A stretch of 9,383 bases of DNA from Persephonella sp. (GTDB lineage Bacteria > Aquificota > Aquificia > Aquificales > Hydrogenothermaceae): contig JALWKR010000312.1 of assembly GCA_027081375.1 (NCBI GenBank), positions 1 to 9,383 of the forward strand, read 5' to 3'. The notes below the pieces were generated by a model that was given only the letters and a program-made list of their open reading frames with translations, did no database searches and was not told where the DNA came from. Below are positions 7,275 to 9,383 of this stretch, one piece after another (position 1 is the first letter of the stretch; each line of letters opens with the position of its first letter). The position numbers and the translations under genes were made by a program.

Positions 7275-7300
7275 AGAATTAAAAGGAAGAATTAAAAGGA
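7275..7300. repeat. 13-bp perfect tandem duplication
   Basis: AGAATTAAAAGGA occurs twice without a gap, at 7275-7287 and 7288-7300, just beyond the terminator hairpin of the membrane-protein gene. No function is apparent; slippage in AT-rich non-coding DNA is the simplest origin. Confidence 0.8.
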
Positions 7301-7307
7301 AAATTAG

Positions 7308-7335
7308 TAAAGAACCTCAGGCTTTAAGCCTGAGG
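7308..7335 (-). terminator. Rho-independent terminator after the NnrS-like gene
   Basis: CCTCAGGC (7315-7322) and GCCTGAGG (7328-7335) form a perfect 8-base stem with a five-base loop, extendable to 10 pairs on paper. It begins three bases after the stop codon at 7339-7341. On the minus strand the stem is followed by TTCTTT and then further T-rich sequence, as expected for an intrinsic terminator. The shape also resembles subterminal hairpins of IS200/IS605 elements, but no transposase remnant is present. Confidence 0.62.
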
Positions 7336-7338
7336 AAA

Positions 7339-8478
7339 CTACTTTTTATAGAATAAAAACAGCTTTACAAACAGCACATAAAAGAAGAAAGCCATAGGTA
7401 TAAGATAAATTATTGAAGAAATTTCCCTTTTCATAAAAAATTCAAAAATAATAGAAGCAAATGCACCTACAAACAAAGTATAAAAAGCATAGTTAGCCAT
7501 TTTTTCGTTTATAATCTGAAAAACATTTGGTATCTGTTTCCCTTCTTGAGCTTTTTTCACATATACCATATTCCAAACTACTCTTGGTAGAAGGTGAAGC
7601 ATCGCACCAAATATAGTTAATCCTCCAAAACCTAAAATCATTGCATCCATGTGAACTTCTATAAATTGAAGCATCTTACTTGCTGAAAGATGAATTCCCA
7701 TTAATACTCCAAATATAAGAAATACAATTCCCCCTAGAAAGAACTTAACAGTATAAGGTATTTTTCCTAGAGTGTGAGACTTTACTGCTTTTGCAATAAT
7801 AAATAGGAAAAGACCTAAAACAATTAATTCAAAAATACCTGCAAACATAATCTTTTTATAATCAAAGTAGTAAAAAGAAACAAAAAGCCCTAATGTTGAT
7901 ATCTGGTGAATGTAGAAAAAAATATTAGCAAATCTAACATTTAACGTATGCATTAAAAGCATAGGTATCCATGCTAATTCAACTCCTAAAATGGCATTTA
8001 ACATTGAGCCAACGGTTAATGTATGAATAGCTGTTTGATACAGAATATTTCCTGTTAAACCTGCTAAAAAGAAAAACATAGAAGCTATATTCATATAGAT
8101 AATAGATATTAAAAGAAACTTAACTGTAACTGGAGCTATATTTTTTACAATGGAAAAAACATGAACAGAAAAAATTACAACTGCAGCTAAAGAAACTACA
8201 GAAGCAAATTCAAACTGTTTTAGATACATACCTACTGAAGATATCAAACTTAAAATAAAAACAAAATATGATACCTGTGGAAGCTTTAATGCTGTTTGCT
8301 GGGAGTTTGGGATTATCTGATAAGCTGCTCCTATAATAGCATGCAAGACAAACCCAAAAACTGCTATTAAAGCTGTATCTATATGATCATATCCTGCAGT
8401 TCTTAAAATTAATGCAAAAAATAAATCAATAAATGCAAGTAAAAAGAACAATGGAGTAACTTTTGAAACATAGAACAT
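7339..8478 (-). CDS. Polytopic membrane protein, NnrS / heme-copper oxidase subunit I-like
   Basis: Integral inner-membrane protein of 379 residues with about 12 predicted helices (roughly 8-25, 36-57, 70-86, 92-110, 119-141, 152-173, 181-203, 210-230, 243-263, 278-298, 330-348, 355-376). Histidines sit in or beside helices: H46, H106, H152, H177, H191, H263, H276, H295. Three segments share a His-Gly-Gly-Pro rhythm: FGFVLHAIIGAAYQIIPN (41-58), IHTLTVGSMLNAILG (151-165) and VHMDAMILGFGGLTIFG (275-291), the last running into HLLPR (295-299). This recalls NnrS (a heme/copper protein of nitric-oxide metabolism) and short CcoN/NorB-like proteins. The canonical closely spaced HxH of true oxidases in helix X is missing, so I do not call it an oxidase. 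AGAGGT (8485-8490) precedes the ATG by six bases. An FNR-type promoter upstream fits a role in low-oxygen or nitrogen-oxide respiration. Confidence 0.7.
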   Translation of the reverse strand: MFYVSKVTPLFFLLAFIDLFFALILRTAGYDHIDTALIAVFGFVLHAIIGAAYQIIPNSQQTALKLPQVSYFVFILSLISSVGMYLKQFEFASVVSLAAVVIFSVHVFSIVKNIAPVTVKFLLISIIYMNIASMFFFLAGLTGNILYQTAIHTLTVGSMLNAILGVELAWIPMLLMHTLNVRFANIFFYIHQISTLGLFVSFYYFDYKKIMFAGIFELIVLGLFLFIIAKAVKSHTLGKIPYTVKFFLGGIVFLIFGVLMGIHLSASKMLQFIEVHMDAMILGFGGLTIFGAMLHLLPRVVWNMVYVKKAQEGKQIPNVFQIINEKMANYAFYTLFVGAFASIIFEFFMKREISSIIYLIPMAFFFYVLFVKLFLFYKK

Positions 8479-8510
8479 TTTCTTACCTCTTTGATATATT
8501 TAGCTGATAC

Positions 8511-8553
8511 ATTCTAATTTAAAGTTTTTAAGAAACAGTATGATTGTAATCAA
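8511..8553 (-). promoter_or_regulatory. Candidate FNR/CRP-type class II promoter of the NnrS-like gene
   Basis: The minus strand reads TTGATTACAATCAT at 8553-8540, nine of ten matches to TTGAT-N4-ATCAA. A -10 hexamer TAGAAT (five of six) lies at 8511-8516, predicting a start near 8504-8505 and a leader of about 26 bases that ends in the AGAGGT ribosome site. The box centres near -42, the classical class II activator position where the factor replaces the -35 element; no TTGACA-like -35 is seen. FNR, NnrR and DNR recognise nearly identical sites, so the signal (oxygen or nitric oxide) cannot be told apart. Confidence 0.55.
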
Positions 8554-8562
8554 AAGGAAATC

Positions 8563-9383
8563 TTATTCAGTATTTGGAAAAAACTGTCTTACTTCTTCAA
8601 GAATTTTGTTTGTATTTTTTCCATACCTTCTTGAGAAGTGAAAAACCACAAGTTTCTTAACGTTAGCTTCTTTTGCAATCTCTGCTGTTTGTTTTGTTGT
8701 AAGGTGATAAACTTTTGATGCTTGCTCTTCATCTTCAGCTAAAAATGGTGCTTCACAGTATAGAACATCAGAGTCTTTAACAAGATTAATTATTTTTCTT
8801 TTATTTTCTTCTGAGTAGAGAACGTCAGTGATATACGATATTTTTATCCCTTTTTGAATATATGTATACTCATTTTTCAAAAACTCGTATGAATATTCCC
8901 TTCCTTGAATTTTGAACGTTTGATTCTTATTTTTTTCATTAGAAAGCCATTCTTTTAGATCTCCAAACTCCTTACCTTTCAAAGGAAGTTCTTTTATTTT
9001 TTCCTTTTTAAAAAGAAGTCTGTCTTTATATTCAAAAGAGTATCCCATTATCCATATTTTATGGTCTAAAATAGCATATCTCACTCTATAAAACTGATTT
9101 TCATAGATAATATCTGATGTTGCTTTCTCCTCTTTTAGAAAATCTTTAGCAAATTTTTTCTTTAGATCCAGTGAGTAATACTCAAAAAGTCCCTCGTTCC
9201 ACTGCTTTACATTAAATATTATCTGTGGTTCAAACTCTATTAAATTCCATGTGTATCCTTGAAGTTTACAGTAAACATTATCTACCACAGGAGAAATTCC
9301 AAAAATATCAACTGTCTGAGCTTTTCCTAACTTGTTTCTTAGAAGATAATCAAAACCTATAAAATGATCCATATGAGTATGGG
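8563..9383 (-). CDS. RNase Z-like metallo-beta-lactamase-fold hydrolase (5' end beyond window)
   Basis: Zinc-dependent hydrolase of the RNase Z (ElaC) branch of the metallo-beta-lactamase superfamily. The frame stays open to the right edge: the codons before the ATG at 9370-9372 read His-Thr-His, so together they form HTHMDH, the HxHxDH metal-binding motif. That ATG is therefore internal and the N-terminal strands, about 55-65 residues, are missing. Counting from that Met as residue 1, KLQGYTWNL follows at 36-44, then YITDVLY (180-186) with a metal-binding Asp, CEAPF (206-210), YHLTTKQTAEIA (222-233), and VVFHFSRRY (242-250) with the last metal-ligand histidine; these match RNase Z HST and HFSxRY motifs. 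Known RNase Z trims tRNA 3' trailers, but this subfamily may have another substrate, so no symbol is given. It ends 84 bases before the next gene; no terminator is obvious. Confidence 0.85.
   Translation of the reverse strand, partial: HTHMDHFIGFDYLLRNKLGKAQTVDIFGISPVVDNVYCKLQGYTWNLIEFEPQIIFNVKQWNEGLFEYYSLDLKKKFAKDFLKEEKATSDIIYENQFYRVRYAILDHKIWIMGYSFEYKDRLLFKKEKIKELPLKGKEFGDLKEWLSNEKNKNQTFKIQGREYSYEFLKNEYTYIQKGIKISYITDVLYSEENKRKIINLVKDSDVLYCEAPFLAEDEEQASKVYHLTTKQTAEIAKEANVKKLVVFHFSRRYGKNTNKILEEVRQFFPNTE

Larger units (their letters stand above)
6939..7338. other. 400-base gene-free, palindrome-rich intergenic region
   Basis: No coding frame with a recognisable product or ribosome site was found on either strand. 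The stretch is very AT-rich and contains, from left to right: the candidate operon promoter (6963-7025), the palindromes TGTATACA (7032-7039) and GTTTTAAAAC (7048-7057), hairpins at 7086-7100, 7104-7120 and 7122-7135, a hairpin with arms TTAACTT/AAGTTAA (7166-7182), a second promoter candidate (7198-7225), a 13-base tandem repeat (7275-7300), and the terminator hairpin of the upstream gene (7315-7335). It separates the NnrS-like gene from the glycan operon. Confidence 0.7.

Noticed and set aside
6939..7338. CRISPR array or tandem-repeat locus in the gap
   Set aside because: Only one 13-base duplication and unrelated short palindromes are present; there is no regularly spaced repeat.

Overview
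The window is an AT-rich bacterial segment in which every recognisable gene lies on the minus strand, so transcription runs from high to low coordinates. Heavy use of AGA and ATA codons, very tight gene packing and the gene content fit a low-GC thermophile such as the Hydrogenothermaceae (Aquificales, Sulfurihydrogenibium-like). That placement is an inference from style, not from a database match.

Layout in transcription order. (1) 9383-8563: a metallo-beta-lactamase-fold protein of the RNase Z type. Its 5' end lies beyond the right edge, and its HxHxDH metal motif sits right at that edge. (2) 8478-7339: a polytopic membrane protein of about 12 helices with histidines in its helices, resembling NnrS and heme-copper-oxidase subunit I-like proteins. 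It ends in a strong hairpin (7315-7335). (3) 7338-6939: a 400-base gap without a gene, rich in small palindromes. (4) 6938-878: a seven-gene surface-glycan operon: a GT9 glycosyltransferase, two GT2 glycosyltransferases, then rfbA, rfbC, rfbB and rfbD. These last four are the complete set for making dTDP-L-rhamnose from glucose-1-phosphate. All junctions overlap or are separated by 14 bases or fewer. (5) 800-1: the N-terminal two-thirds or less of valS, cut by the left edge, with its own likely promoter in a 77-base gap.

How the genes work together. RfbA activates glucose-1-phosphate to dTDP-glucose, RfbB dehydrates it, RfbC epimerises it and RfbD reduces it to dTDP-L-rhamnose. The three glycosyltransferases upstream probably build a rhamnose-containing lipopolysaccharide or other envelope glycan; one of them (4182-5015) looks like a rhamnosyltransferase. 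No flippase, polymerase or ligase is in the window.

The most interesting signal is regulatory. Two FNR/CRP-family boxes (TTGAT-N4-ATCAT, nine of ten consensus positions) occur at 8540-8553 and 7012-7025. I found no others in the window, and each lies upstream of a transcription unit. Relative to the best -10 hexamers they centre near -42.5 and -62.5, the class II and class I activator positions, exactly two helical turns apart. This suggests that the NnrS/oxidase-like gene and the rhamnose-glycan operon answer to one redox- or nitric-oxide-responsive regulator. No entirely new system is evident.
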